NCBI GenBank assembly: GCA_016871715.1
Contig: VHCO01000017.1
Coordinates: 1-59,082 of the forward strand
DNA from: Verrucomicrobiota bacterium
GTDB lineage: Bacteria > Verrucomicrobiota > Verrucomicrobiia > Limisphaerales > J093
Length of the DNA stretch: 59,082 nt
Reading direction: 5' to 3'
The position numbers and the translations under genes were made by a program. Positions 38,916-47,002 of this stretch are shown here, piece after piece. The notes below the pieces were generated by a model. The model did no database searches. It had not been told where the DNA came from and was given only the letters and a program-made list of their open reading frames with translations. Position 1 is the stretch's first letter; every line of letters starts with the position of its first letter.

Positions 38916-39226
38916 GGTAGAGAGAGTGTGGCAGGGGTATAAAAGACGTCGTCCACCAGGGCCACGTTGATGGCGTCGATGGGGGTAGGTTGGTCAAAGG
39001 GCATCGCGGCTTCGCGACCCTCGACGAAGCCCACGGTGTCGCCGAGGCCGCCCCCGAGGTTGTCGTAGGCCACCAGGGAGGGGTCGCGGCTGAGGCCCGG
39101 CGGAGGCTGGTGCCGGCGTTGGAAGTGGTCGCGCGTGAAGGGGCTAATGAGGAGCCAGCGACCGCCCGCGTATTGGGGGATGGTCTTGCTCAGGGTGACG
39201 CGTCCAATGACGGTGCCCAGCCTCAT
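38912..39226 (-). CDS. BMC-P shell vertex protein (EutN/CcmL family), third copy
   Basis: A 104-residue protein from the ATG at 39226. MRLGTVIGRVTLSKTIPQYA and the later AYDNLGGGLGDTVGFVEG and VALVDDVFY match the EutN/CcmL pentamer fold that caps icosahedral shell vertices. It overlaps the neighbours on both sides by 4 bases, giving tight translational coupling with another BMC-P and the aldolase. Upstream in-frame sequence is Arg/His-rich and is only the shadow of the preceding gene. Confidence 0.9.
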   Translation of the reverse strand: MRLGTVIGRVTLSKTIPQYAGGRWLLISPFTRDHFQRRHQPPPGLSRDPSLVAYDNLGGGLGDTVGFVEGREAAMPFDQPTPIDAINVALVDDVFYTPATLSLP

Positions 39227-39483
39227 GGCGCGTCGACCAACCCGACGATCATCCAGCGGGCTGGGCTTTTGGGATCGCCAACGGCCTGGCGAGTGGCGAG
39301 GCCGTCGGAAGAGATGATGACCTGCTCGTGGAGGCCGGCGCCGTGGGGGTCGATGGCGACCTGGGGAGTCCCTTCGGGTCGACCTGCGCCGTCGATGGGT
39401 TGGCAGATGACGAGGCGCCAACCCTCGAAGCTAGGGTGCTTGCGGGTGGCGATCACGCTGCCTTCGACGCGGGCGAGAAACAT
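39223..39483 (-). CDS. BMC-P shell vertex protein, second copy
   Basis: An 86-residue EutN/CcmL-family pentamer: MFLARVEGSVIATRKHPSFE, LVICQPIDGAGRP, and the C-terminal WMIVGLVDAP. The near-identical opening MFLA(R/K)VEG(S/A)V is shared with the BMC-P at 41070. It begins 5 bases after the aldehyde dehydrogenase and overlaps the next BMC-P by 4 bases. Confidence 0.93.
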   Translation of the reverse strand: MFLARVEGSVIATRKHPSFEGWRLVICQPIDGAGRPEGTPQVAIDPHGAGLHEQVIISSDGLATRQAVGDPKSPARWMIVGLVDAP

Positions 39484-39488
39484 GGGAT

Positions 39489-40991
39489 CTAGAAGATGCG
39501 CAATTTATCGACCATGACACAGCGGCGCACGCGGGTGAAGGTGCGCGGGTTGCAGATGCCCTCGCCGGTGGTGGTGGCGATCGAGAAGTTGGGGTAACCT
39601 TCGCCGCCGTTGCCCAAGCCGGCCACGCAGGAGCCGTTCTTGACGAACAAGGTGGTCTCGAGAGCCTTGGCCATGGCGGTCATGTGCGCCACGTCGTGCG
39701 AATGGATCATGGCCGAGTGTTTATAGCCGTGTTCGGCGTGCTTGGCCGCCGCCACGCCTTCCTCGACGCTCTTGACGCGCACGATGGGTAAGAAGGGCAT
39801 CATCTGCTCTTCCTCGACGAATAGGTGGTCGGCGGCGGTTTCCGCGAAGAGCAACTGAGTGGCGGCCGGCAGGCTGACCCCAGCGACGCGCGCGAGGACG
39901 GCCGGGTCGCGCCCGATGAGTTCGCGGTTGACCGCGGGTTGTGCGCAGCCGCCGCCTTGGCCGGCCGGGAAGACGAAGGCCGCCTTGGCGAGGCGGTCAA
40001 CCTGGGGCGCGTTCAGGCGCAGGGCACCGTGTTTTTCGAGCGCGGCCAGGAACCGGTCGAACACCGGATCGAGCACGAAGACCTCTTTCTCCCCAATGCA
40101 CAGCAGATTGTTGTCATACGCGGCGCCGAAGACGACGCATTGGGCGGCGCGGTCCAGGCAACTGGTGCCATCGACCAAGACAGGCGGGTTGCCGGGCCCG
40201 GCGCAGATGGCGCGCTTGCCGCTGGCCATGGCTGCCTTGACGACCCCGGGACCGCCTGTCACGCAAAGGAGTTTGACGTGGTCATTTTGGGCGATGGCCT
40301 GGAAGGAATCCAGGGTGGGAGGTTCGACGATGCAGGCGAGGTTCTCGATGCCCAACTCGCGATGGATGGCCTGGTTAAAGACGCGTGCGGCCATGACGGC
40401 GCACTTGTAGGCGCCGGGATGGGCGTTAAAGACGGCAGCGTTGCCTGCGGCGGCCATGCTGATGATATTGCAGGCCATGGTGGGGATCGAGTGGGTGCTG
40501 GGCGTCACGGCGCCAATGACGCCGAACGGGGCGTATTCCTCGAGGGTGATACCGTGATCGCCGCTCAGACCGTAGGGGTTGAGGAATTCGACTCCGGGAA
40601 TGCTGCGTTGGCCCTGGAGTTTCTCGATCTTGTGGTCGAGCCTTCCGATCTTGGTTTCCTCGAGCTCGATGCGGCCCCACTCGGCCGCGTGGGCGTAGCA
40701 GATGTCTTGGACGAGCCGAATCACTTTTTGGCGCCCGGCCACGCCTTTGGCGGACAACTGGAGATAGGCTTGATGGGCGGCCTCACAGGCCTCGTTGGCG
40801 TCTGAGAACACACCGAACCGGCCGCGGGTGCGCGGCGCGACGCTGGTTGGGGGAGGGCCCGGCTCAGGGCGCGCGGGGTTGGGGGCGGCGGGGGCGGTAG
40901 CGGGGGCGGACGTGGGTTTGCCCAGGCGGCCGAGCACCTCCGCCACGACATCGCGGATCAGGGTTTCGTTGATGGGAGAGGGCTGACTCAT
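39489..40991 (-). CDS. CoA-acylating aldehyde dehydrogenase (PduP/EutE-like), BMC core enzyme
   Basis: A 500-residue protein that oxidises an aldehyde (lactaldehyde or propionaldehyde class) to acyl-CoA with NAD. The catalytic Cys lies in YDNNLLCIGEKEVFVLD, with GAVTPSTHSIPTMACN and CVTGGPGVVKAAMASGKRA as cofactor-binding segments. The N-terminal ~20 residues (NETLIRDVVAEVLGRLG) are a predicted amphipathic encapsulation peptide, followed by a Pro/Ala linker (about residues 25-55). This is the signature enzyme of aldehyde-oxidising BMCs. Confidence 0.95.
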   Translation of the reverse strand: MSQPSPINETLIRDVVAEVLGRLGKPTSAPATAPAAPNPARPEPGPPPTSVAPRTRGRFGVFSDANEACEAAHQAYLQLSAKGVAGRQKVIRLVQDICYAHAAEWGRIELEETKIGRLDHKIEKLQGQRSIPGVEFLNPYGLSGDHGITLEEYAPFGVIGAVTPSTHSIPTMACNIISMAAAGNAAVFNAHPGAYKCAVMAARVFNQAIHRELGIENLACIVEPPTLDSFQAIAQNDHVKLLCVTGGPGVVKAAMASGKRAICAGPGNPPVLVDGTSCLDRAAQCVVFGAAYDNNLLCIGEKEVFVLDPVFDRFLAALEKHGALRLNAPQVDRLAKAAFVFPAGQGGGCAQPAVNRELIGRDPAVLARVAGVSLPAATQLLFAETAADHLFVEEEQMMPFLPIVRVKSVEEGVAAAKHAEHGYKHSAMIHSHDVAHMTAMAKALETTLFVKNGSCVAGLGNGGEGYPNFSIATTTGEGICNPRTFTRVRRCVMVDKLRIF

Positions 40992-41069
40992 AGGCCGGAG
41001 ATCGGGAAGTGGGGTTGGCGCCTCGCAACTCGAGCGCTTGGGTTTCGGTTCAGCGCACGGCGTTCAGGC

Positions 41070-41381
41070 TCACAATTTCGCGCTGTAGATGGTTTTCCCG
41101 AGCACGTCCACCGTGTCCACGATGCCGATGACCACGGCGTCGACTGGGGCATCTTTGAGGCCGGGCGCCAGCCGGGCCGAGCTGCCTTGACAGAAGAGGA
41201 CCAACTCGCCTTGGCCAGCTCCAACGCTGTCCACGGCGACGATGGTATTGACACCGCGCCGGAACTGGGTGGGGTCTTGTTCGTCGACTAACATCGGGCG
41301 TAACAGGAGCAGCTTGCGGCCGCCCATGTGAGCGTCCTTCTTGGTGGCGACCACGGCGCCTTCGACTTTGGCGAGGAACAT
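41070..41381 (-). CDS. BMC-P shell vertex protein, first copy
   Basis: A 103-residue EutN/CcmL-family protein: MFLAKVEGAVVATKKDAHMG, LLLLRPMLVDEQD, VAVDSVGAGQGELVLFCQGS and the C-terminal VDAVVIGIVDTVDVL. This is the most canonical of the three pentamers in the operon. It follows a BMC-H gene after a 113-base gap, the longest in the operon, where an internal promoter or processing site could lie. Confidence 0.95.
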   Translation of the reverse strand: MFLAKVEGAVVATKKDAHMGGRKLLLLRPMLVDEQDPTQFRRGVNTIVAVDSVGAGQGELVLFCQGSSARLAPGLKDAPVDAVVIGIVDTVDVLGKTIYSAKL

Positions 41382-41494
41382 GCGTTAAGCGGTGCTGGGG
41401 CCAGCCGAGCTCGGAGAGCAGCGGTGGTGCGGTTCGCGTGCGTGCCGGGGGCGAGAGGCGGAGGCCGCGGCGTCCCAAGGCGCGCGCTGCGGAC

Positions 41495-41776
41495 TCACTT
41501 CTTCTTGGGCATCACGGCTTCGACATCGGGATGCGGCCGTGCGATGACATGCACGCTGACGAGTTCGCCCTGGATGGACTTGACGGCCTGCGCGCCGGCG
41601 TCGACGGCGGCCTTGACGGCGGCGACATCGCCGACGACAACGGCGGTGACCAGGGCGTTACCGACCTGGGTCATGGGTCCAGCCAGTTCCACGTTGGCGG
41701 CTTTGAGCATGGCGTCGGCGCCTTCGACAAGGGCAACCAGGCCGCGGGTTTCGAGCATTCCAATCGCTTGGGGCAT
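41495..41776 (-). CDS. BMC-H shell hexamer with atypical pore loop
   Basis: A 93-residue single Pfam00936-type protein ([53 protein letters not shown]). The pore loop reads QVGNALVT, where most BMC-H proteins have a Gly-Ser-Gly or similar small turn. It lies apart from the other two BMC-H genes, between the kinase and a BMC-P gene, and ends in a Lys-rich tail. It could be a pore with different selectivity. Confidence 0.95.
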   Translation of the reverse strand: MPQAIGMLETRGLVALVEGADAMLKAANVELAGPMTQVGNALVTAVVVGDVAAVKAAVDAGAQAVKSIQGELVSVHVIARPHPDVEAVMPKKK

Positions 41777-41822
41777 AGGGTCAGTGTGTCAGGGTTGTGC
41801 GTTTAGAGTTGAGCTTGCGGAC

Positions 41823-43019
41823 TTAAGTCGAGGCGGGTTGAGCTTGGAGGAGGCGGTAGGTCTCGCGGGCGACGACGAGTTCTTCGTTGGTGGGGATCAC
41901 GAGGGCCTGGACTCGAGAGTCCGGGCGACTGATGACGGCCTCGGTGGCCTTGACGGACCCGTTGCGGTCCGGGTCGAGCGTCAAACCCAGATCCTCGAGA
42001 CCGGCGCAGATCGCAGCGCGCAATTCGGTCTGGTTCTCCCCAATCCCGGCAGTAAAGACGACGGCCTCGACGCCGCCCAATTGCACCCAATAAGCCCCCA
42101 GCCAACGGCGGATTTCGTGGATGAACACATCCAAAGCCAACCGCGCCCGCGGATGGCCCTGGGCTGCCGCGGCGAGGATGTCGCGGACGTCGTTCGAGAC
42201 GCCGGACAGGCCTTTGAGCCCGCTATCGCGGCACATCTGGCGCTCGGCCTCGTCGAGCGAGAGCCCGGTGGCGCGCATGAGGAAGGGGAGGGCGAAGGGG
42301 TCTAGGTCGCCCACACGATTGTTGTGGGGCAGGCCGGACTGGGGGCTGAGGCCGAGGCTATTGCCGACCGCGACGCCGTTACGGATGCCGGTGATGGAGG
42401 AACTCCCGCCCAGGTGACAGGAGATGACGCGCAGGTCGGGCGAGTCGACCGGTGTGGCCCCGGCGTCGAGGTAGAGGTTCTGCGCCCGGCGCGCCACGTC
42501 GGGTCGACCGAGCAACTCGGCGGAGCGTTCGGCGATGAATTTGTGGCTAGCGCCATGGTAACCCCAGCGGCGCACCCCGGCGGTGTGCCAGTTCTCGGGG
42601 ACGGCATAGCGCATGGCTGCCTCGGGCGCCCATTGGAAGAAGGCGGTCTCGAACAGGCCGACGAGGGGTTTGCCCGGCAGTTTCTCTGCGAACCGGCGGA
42701 TGCCGTTGACGTAGGGCGGGTTGTGCGCGGGCGCGATCTGGTTGCAGGCCTCCATGGCGGCGAGGGCGGCTTCGTCGAGGCGCACGCAACCGGTCAAGCC
42801 GCGCGCGAGGACGGTCTTAAAGCCCACGGCGGCCAGATCGCTTTCTTGGGCGATGGCACCGCTGGAGACCAACTGGGCCAGGCAACCCTCGATGGCTTGG
42901 GTGTAGTCAGTCACTCGCTCGAAGCCGCCCTTATGCAGCAGGCGCTCTTGGCCGGCGGCAAACTCGAACAGCCGCCACTTGAGCGACGTCGAGCCGAGGT
43001 TAGCGACGAGGATCTTCAA
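41823..43019 (-). CDS. Acetate kinase-family enzyme of the BMC operon
   Basis: A 398-residue protein converting an acyl phosphate plus ADP to acid plus ATP. No ATG precedes the family N-terminus; a TTG at 43019 gives MKILVANLGSTSLKWRLF, the expected nucleotide-binding opening. Other motifs: WGYHGASHKFIAER, VISCHLGGSSSITGIRNG, HNNRVGDLDPFALP and VFTAGIGENQTELR. The usual MGTRSGD stretch is changed to HNNRVGD, keeping the Arg. This divergence fits the dedicated kinases of PV-type BMCs, which may act on lactyl phosphate. The encoded position between BMC-H genes ties it to the organelle, although the kinase may act outside the shell. Confidence 0.92.
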   Translation of the reverse strand: MKILVANLGSTSLKWRLFEFAAGQERLLHKGGFERVTDYTQAIEGCLAQLVSSGAIAQESDLAAVGFKTVLARGLTGCVRLDEAALAAMEACNQIAPAHNPPYVNGIRRFAEKLPGKPLVGLFETAFFQWAPEAAMRYAVPENWHTAGVRRWGYHGASHKFIAERSAELLGRPDVARRAQNLYLDAGATPVDSPDLRVISCHLGGSSSITGIRNGVAVGNSLGLSPQSGLPHNNRVGDLDPFALPFLMRATGLSLDEAERQMCRDSGLKGLSGVSNDVRDILAAAAQGHPRARLALDVFIHEIRRWLGAYWVQLGGVEAVVFTAGIGENQTELRAAICAGLEDLGLTLDPDRNGSVKATEAVISRPDSRVQALVIPTNEELVVARETYRLLQAQPAST

Positions 43020-43053
43020 GGCGCCAGGTGCCGGGCTAGAGTGGGCGGGCGGT

Positions 43054-43332
43054 CTATTGCAGCCACTTGCCGAGGGTGGCCAGACCGTCGTGCGGGCGCG
43101 GGATGACTTGCACGCTGACCACCTGGCCGACTTGCGCGGCGGCGGCGGCGCCGGCGTCGGTGGCGGCTTTGACGGCGGCGACGTCGCCTCGGAAGAAGGA
43201 GGTGACGTAGCCGCTACCGATCTTTTCCCAGCCAACGAGCGTGACGTTGGCGGACTTGAGGGCGGCGTCGCTCGCTTCCAGAAGCGCGCAGAGGCCCTTG
43301 GTTTCAATCATGCCGATCGCTTGTTGAGCCAT
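43054..43332 (-). CDS. BMC-H shell hexamer, second copy
   Basis: A 92-residue protein from the ATG at 43332 (a TTG at 43338 adds two). It has [20 protein letters not shown], a pore loop KIGSGYVT (canonical Gly-Ser-Gly), [15 protein letters not shown] and [11 protein letters not shown]. The Phe/Tyr residues around the pore are unlike those in its neighbour at 43393. Confidence 0.96.
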   Translation of the reverse strand: MAQQAIGMIETKGLCALLEASDAALKSANVTLVGWEKIGSGYVTSFFRGDVAAVKAATDAGAAAAAQVGQVVSVQVIPRPHDGLATLGKWLQ

Positions 43333-43392
43333 AACCAATTTCCAGTTATCCGAGCTGCGGGGTGGTCGATCCTGCCGGTCGAGTGTGACGGG

Positions 43393-43689
43393 TCACTTCT
43401 TGGCCGCGGCGGCAGTGGGTTCGCCCAAGAAGGCTTTGAGGAGATCCTCGTGGGGCCGGGCGATGATGTGCGAGCTGATCAATTCGCCCACCTTACCGGC
43501 GGCTTTGGCGCCGGCATCGACAGCCGCTTTCACGCTGCCGACGTCGCCTTTGGCGAGGATGGTGATGAGCCCGCCGCCGATGGGGATGGTCTTGACCAGA
43601 CCGACGTTGGCGGCCTTCACCATCGCGTCGCTGGCCTCGACGGCGCCTACGTAGCCTTTGGTTTCTATCATGCCGAGTGCTTCATTCAT
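43393..43689 (-). CDS. BMC-H shell hexamer, first copy
   Basis: A 98-residue protein: [20 protein letters not shown], pore loop [40 protein letters not shown], and a C-terminal Ala/Lys extension. It is probably the main facet component, being promoter-proximal among the shell genes. Confidence 0.96.
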   Translation of the reverse strand: MNEALGMIETKGYVGAVEASDAMVKAANVGLVKTIPIGGGLITILAKGDVGSVKAAVDAGAKAAGKVGELISSHIIARPHEDLLKAFLGEPTAAAAKK

Positions 43690-43768
43690 AAACAGGGGTC
43701 AGAGTTGGGGGTGCAGGTGGAGTGGCGAGTGGTCGAGTTGGAGGTGTGGATACGAGGTGCGCCGGGCG

Positions 43769-44446
43769 CTATTTGGTGAGTTCGCAAGGTGTGCCGGGCT
43801 GCAGGTTGCAGGCGTTGCCTTCGTCGGTGTCGATATGCACCTCGAGCTTGAAGCTCGGGTCGACGCGGCAGAGCAGACGGTCCAGGGCGATGGCGCACGG
43901 GCCCCCGATGTTGAGCTTCATGGACTCGCCCGCTTTCACCCCGTAGAAGGCCGCATCGGCCGGGTTCATGTGCACATGGCGCAGCGCGCGGATGACACCC
44001 TCCTTGAGCTCGAAGAAGCCCGCCGGGCCCATCAACATGCAGCCGGGCGTGCCCTGGATGTTGCCGGAGAGCCGCAGCGGGATGTCGAACCCGAGTGCCA
44101 CGGCGTCCGTGTAGGCCAGTTCGACCTGATTCAGATTCCGACACGGCCCCAGAATCCGGAGGTTCGAAATCACGCGGCTGCGCGGTCCGACGAGGGTGAC
44201 GGTCTCTTTGGCGGCGAACTGGCCTTCTTGATACAGCCACTTGAACACCGAGAGTTGAGCGCCTGGGCCGAAGAGGGCCTCGACCGCTTGGGGTGTGAGG
44301 TGGCAATGACGGGCGCTGACATTGACCACCAGCGGATTGGGTGCGGTAGCCATGCGGGGCAACGCTTTGCCCAGCCGCTCGTAGACGACTTGGCGGACCA
44401 AGTGTTCGACCACCGCCCGATGCAACGTTGGTTTAGCAGCAACCAT
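43769..44446 (-). CDS. pduL: PduL-type phosphotransacylase of the BMC
   Basis: A 225-residue protein from the ATG at 44446 that exchanges CoA for phosphate on the acyl-CoA made by the aldehyde dehydrogenase. The two zinc-binding segments of the PduL fold are visible: VNVSARHCHLT (about residue 42) and ALRHVHMNPADA (about residue 150). The first ~25 residues (LHRAVVEHLVRQVVYERLG) are amphipathic and look like the usual PduL encapsulation peptide. A TTG 84 bases upstream keeps the frame open but lies in the control region. It is the first gene of the operon. Confidence 0.94.
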   Translation of the reverse strand: MVAAKPTLHRAVVEHLVRQVVYERLGKALPRMATAPNPLVVNVSARHCHLTPQAVEALFGPGAQLSVFKWLYQEGQFAAKETVTLVGPRSRVISNLRILGPCRNLNQVELAYTDAVALGFDIPLRLSGNIQGTPGCMLMGPAGFFELKEGVIRALRHVHMNPADAAFYGVKAGESMKLNIGGPCAIALDRLLCRVDPSFKLEVHIDTDEGNACNLQPGTPCELTK

Positions 44447-44542
44447 GACCGGGGGCGATGTTGACGGAGGCTGAAAGAATGTCAACAAGAATTGGGTAAT
44501 TATCTTGCAAAATCTTCCAGAATATTCCAAGGATGACTTTCG
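44447..44542. promoter_or_regulatory. Divergent control region of the BMC operon and its DeoR regulator
   Basis: The 96 bases are much more AT-rich than their surroundings. An inverted repeat GTTGAC-N15-GTCAAC (44460-44486) lies close to the BMC start; on the minus strand it supplies a TTGACA box. A smaller palindrome GAATATTC lies near 44519. The DeoR-family gene on the plus strand starts at 44543, so this is the obvious site for autoregulation and operon control. Operator identity is inferred. Confidence 0.45.
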
Positions 44543-45316
44543 ATGCAGCCGGAAGAACGTCAGCGTCGGATCGAGGAGTATCTCGAACAGGTTGAGTTTG
44601 CGTCACTTGAGGAGCTGGCGCGCCAGGTCGATGCGTCGCAATCGACGGTGCGTCGGGACCTGACGGCGCTCGAGGGCAACGGCACCGTTCGCCGGACCCA
44701 TGGGGGTGCGCGGGTCATTAATCCGCGGTCGGATGAGTTCATTTTCACCTCGCGCGACACGCATCAGTTGGCGGAGAAGGAGGCAATCGGTCGGGCCTGT
44801 GCCGGGCTGATTCAACCGCGGCAGTCGGTGATCGTGGATGCGGGCACGACGGCGTATCATGTGGCGCGGTACCTCGAGGATCACCGGCCTCAGATCATTA
44901 CCAACTCGCTGCCGGTGGCTAACCTTTACGCTTCGTCGAACTTGGTCGAGTTGGTGTTATCGGGTGGGGTGGTCTACCCGCGGTTGGGGGTCTTGGTGGG
45001 GCCGTTGGCAGTCGAGTCGCTGGGGCGGATGCACGCCGATGTGGCGGTGATGAGTGCGGGTGGGATCACGCCGGAGGGTATCACCAACTCGCACGGTTTG
45101 TTGATCGAGATCCAGCGGGCCATGTTGCGAGCGGCGCAGCGGGTCATCTTCTGTCTCGACCACACCAAAGTGGGGCGCAAGTCGATGTCCTTTCTTTGCG
45201 AGTTGGCGGCGGTTCAGGTGATTGTGACCGACAGCGCCGCTCCGGCCGACCTCGTCGAGGCCTTACGCCGCGCTGGGCCGGAGGTTCTTGTGGCGCCGCC
45301 CGCGACGGTTTACTGA
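44543..45316 (+). CDS. DeoR-family transcriptional regulator of the BMC operon
   Basis: A 257-residue protein. The N-terminal winged helix-turn-helix (QRRIEEYLEQ...ASLEELARQVDASQSTVRRD, then LEGNGTVRRTHGGA) is typical of the DeoR/GlpR family, and the C-terminal sugar-phosphate-sensing domain has VIVDAGTTAYHVARYL, ITNSLPVANL and VELVLSGGVV. DeoR proteins usually repress sugar operons until a phosphorylated sugar binds. Its divergent position 96 bases from the first BMC gene suggests that it senses a fucose/rhamnose intermediate and controls the organelle. Confidence 0.93.
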   Translation: MQPEERQRRIEEYLEQVEFASLEELARQVDASQSTVRRDLTALEGNGTVRRTHGGARVINPRSDEFIFTSRDTHQLAEKEAIGRACAGLIQPRQSVIVDAGTTAYHVARYLEDHRPQIITNSLPVANLYASSNLVELVLSGGVVYPRLGVLVGPLAVESLGRMHADVAVMSAGGITPEGITNSHGLLIEIQRAMLRAAQRVIFCLDHTKVGRKSMSFLCELAAVQVIVTDSAAPADLVEALRRAGPEVLVAPPATVY

Positions 45317-45346
45317 TGAGAGGTCGGGATCGACGACCCATTGCGG

Positions 45347-45426
45347 GTAGGGCGCGCAGTCCTCTGCGCGCCGTAAACCACTGTGGACACAGCAAGCCGC
45401 GGCGCGCAGAGGACTGCGCGCCCTGC
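45347..45426. repeat. REPIN-like element, class A copy 3
   Basis: Near-complete copy: GTAGGGC, hairpin GCGCGCAG-TCCT-CTGCGCGC, spacer TAAACCACTGTGGACACAG with central palindrome CTGTG-GA-CACAG, inverted hairpin, then GCCCTGC (one change from GCCCTAC). Same orientation as copy 1. It lies between the DeoR gene and argG. Confidence 0.88.
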
Positions 45427-45518
45427 CGCCGAGTTGTCGTCTATCTCAGTGACTCATCCGTAAGCCGGGCGCGGATTTTCCGCTTGGCGTCGCGCGCCGC
45501 TTGCTGATTAATCACGCC

Positions 45519-46763
45519 ATGAAAATCGTGTTGGCCTATTCGGGCGGTCTAGACACCTCGGTGATTTTGTCCTGGATCAAGGACAAGTATCAGGCGGAGG
45601 TGATTGCGTTCTGCGCGGACATTGGCCAGGGGGAGGAACTCGAGGGGCTCGATGCGAAGGCCCTGCGGACGGGCGCCGCTCGGCTCTATGTGGAGGACCT
45701 GCGGGAGGAATTCGCGCGGGATTTTATTTTCCCGATGATCCAGGCGGGGGCGATCTACGAAGGCCAGTATTATTTGGGGACGAGCATTGCGCGGCCGCTG
45801 ATTGCCAAGGGCATGATCCAGGTTGCCCAGCGGGAGCGCGCGGATGCGATGGCGCACGGGGCCACCGGAAAGGGCAACGACCAAGTACGGTTCGAGCTGA
45901 CCGCGGCGGCGTTGGCGCCGGACTTGCAGGTGATTGCGCCGTGGCGGGACGTCTCCTTTCGCGAGGAATTCCCCGGGCGCGCGGAGATGATTGCGTATTG
46001 CGAGGAGAAGCGGATTCCGGTGCAGGCATCGGCCAAGAAACCCTACTCGATGGATCGGAATCTCCTGCACATATCGTTCGAGGCGGGGATCCTGGAGGAT
46101 CCGTGGCTGGACGCGTTCGCGCCGGCGAACAAGGACATGTTCAAGCTGAGTGTGGCGCCGGAGGACGCGCCGGACAAGGCCGAGTTGGTGACGCTCGAGT
46201 TCCGCGCGGGCCTGTGCGTGGCGGTCAATGGCAAGGTCCTGACGCCCTATGGGGTGATGAAAACACTCAACCGGTTGGGCGGCAAGCACGGCATTGGGCG
46301 CGTGGACATGGTCGAGAACCGCTACGTGGGGATGAAGTCGCGGGGCGTGTACGAGACTCCGGGGGGCACGATTTTGCACTTTGCGCACCGGCAGATGGAA
46401 AGTCTGACGATGGATCGGGAGGTGATGCATCTGCGCGATTCGCTCATTCCGCGCTATGCGGAGTTGGTCTATTACGGGTACTGGTTTTCGCCGGAGCGGT
46501 TGGCCTTGCAGGCCCTGGTGAGCGAGAGTCAGAAACACGTTACGGGCACCGTGCGGGTCCGACTTTACAAGGGCAACCTGATGGTCGCCGGGCGCAAGTC
46601 GCCGGTGAGCCTTTACCAGCCGCAGATCGCCACCATGGAAGCTGACCCCACCAAGGCCTACGACCAGGGGGATGCCACCGGCTTCATCCGGCTGAACGCG
46701 CTGCGACTTAAGGTCGCCGCTAAAGTCCAGCCCCAACGCAAAACCCGATCGCCCAAACCATGA
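45519..46763 (+). CDS. argG: Argininosuccinate synthase
   Basis: Condenses citrulline and aspartate with ATP to argininosuccinate in arginine synthesis. The ATG at 45519 gives [20 protein letters not shown] with the PP-loop SGGLDTS; a TTG at 45501 would add six residues and is unlikely. Further family segments: [51 protein letters not shown]. At 414 residues it is the usual length. Its TGA overlaps the start of the next gene by 4 bases. Confidence 0.97.
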   Translation: MKIVLAYSGGLDTSVILSWIKDKYQAEVIAFCADIGQGEELEGLDAKALRTGAARLYVEDLREEFARDFIFPMIQAGAIYEGQYYLGTSIARPLIAKGMIQVAQRERADAMAHGATGKGNDQVRFELTAAALAPDLQVIAPWRDVSFREEFPGRAEMIAYCEEKRIPVQASAKKPYSMDRNLLHISFEAGILEDPWLDAFAPANKDMFKLSVAPEDAPDKAELVTLEFRAGLCVAVNGKVLTPYGVMKTLNRLGGKHGIGRVDMVENRYVGMKSRGVYETPGGTILHFAHRQMESLTMDREVMHLRDSLIPRYAELVYYGYWFSPERLALQALVSESQKHVTGTVRVRLYKGNLMVAGRKSPVSLYQPQIATMEADPTKAYDQGDATGFIRLNALRLKVAAKVQPQRKTRSPKP

Positions 46764-47002
46764 GCACACCTCAGATCCCCCAAAAATCGCCGATTGTCCA
46801 ACAGACTGCCCCGGGCACTTATGCCTGGTGCTCCTGCGGGCGTTCGGCGCGGCAACCCTTCTGCGACGGCTCGCACGCCGGGACCGAGTTCGCCCCGCTC
46901 CCGGTCGACGTTGCCCAGGCCAAGGTGGTGGCTTGGTGCGCCTGCAAGCACACCCAGGGTGCGCCGTTCTGCGACGGCAGTCATAAACGTCTCTCGACAT
47001 GA
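46760..47002 (+). CDS. Double-CDGSH iron-sulphur domain protein
   Basis: An 80-residue protein with two CDGSH units: [18 protein letters not shown] (residues 22-39) and [18 protein letters not shown] (residues 58-75). Each has the three Cys and one His that bind a [2Fe-2S] cluster. The role is electron transfer or redox sensing, not known further. It overlaps argG and the next gene by 4 bases each, so all three are likely co-translated. Confidence 0.95.
   Translation: MSTPQIPQKSPIVQQTAPGTYAWCSCGRSARQPFCDGSHAGTEFAPLPVDVAQAKVVAWCACKHTQGAPFCDGSHKRLST

Noticed and set aside
39227..39421. N-terminal extension of the third BMC-P protein
   Set aside because: Arg/His-rich residues opposite none of the EutN/CcmL fold; the gene overlaps the previous BMC-P stop by 4 bases at the chosen ATG.
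43020..43307. N-terminal extension of the acetate kinase homologue
   Set aside because: It translates the neighbouring BMC-H gene out of frame; the family N-terminus begins at the TTG at 43019.
44447..44530. Longer PduL starting at a TTG in the control region
   Set aside because: The added residues are hydrophobic and AT-encoded, and would run through the candidate operator.
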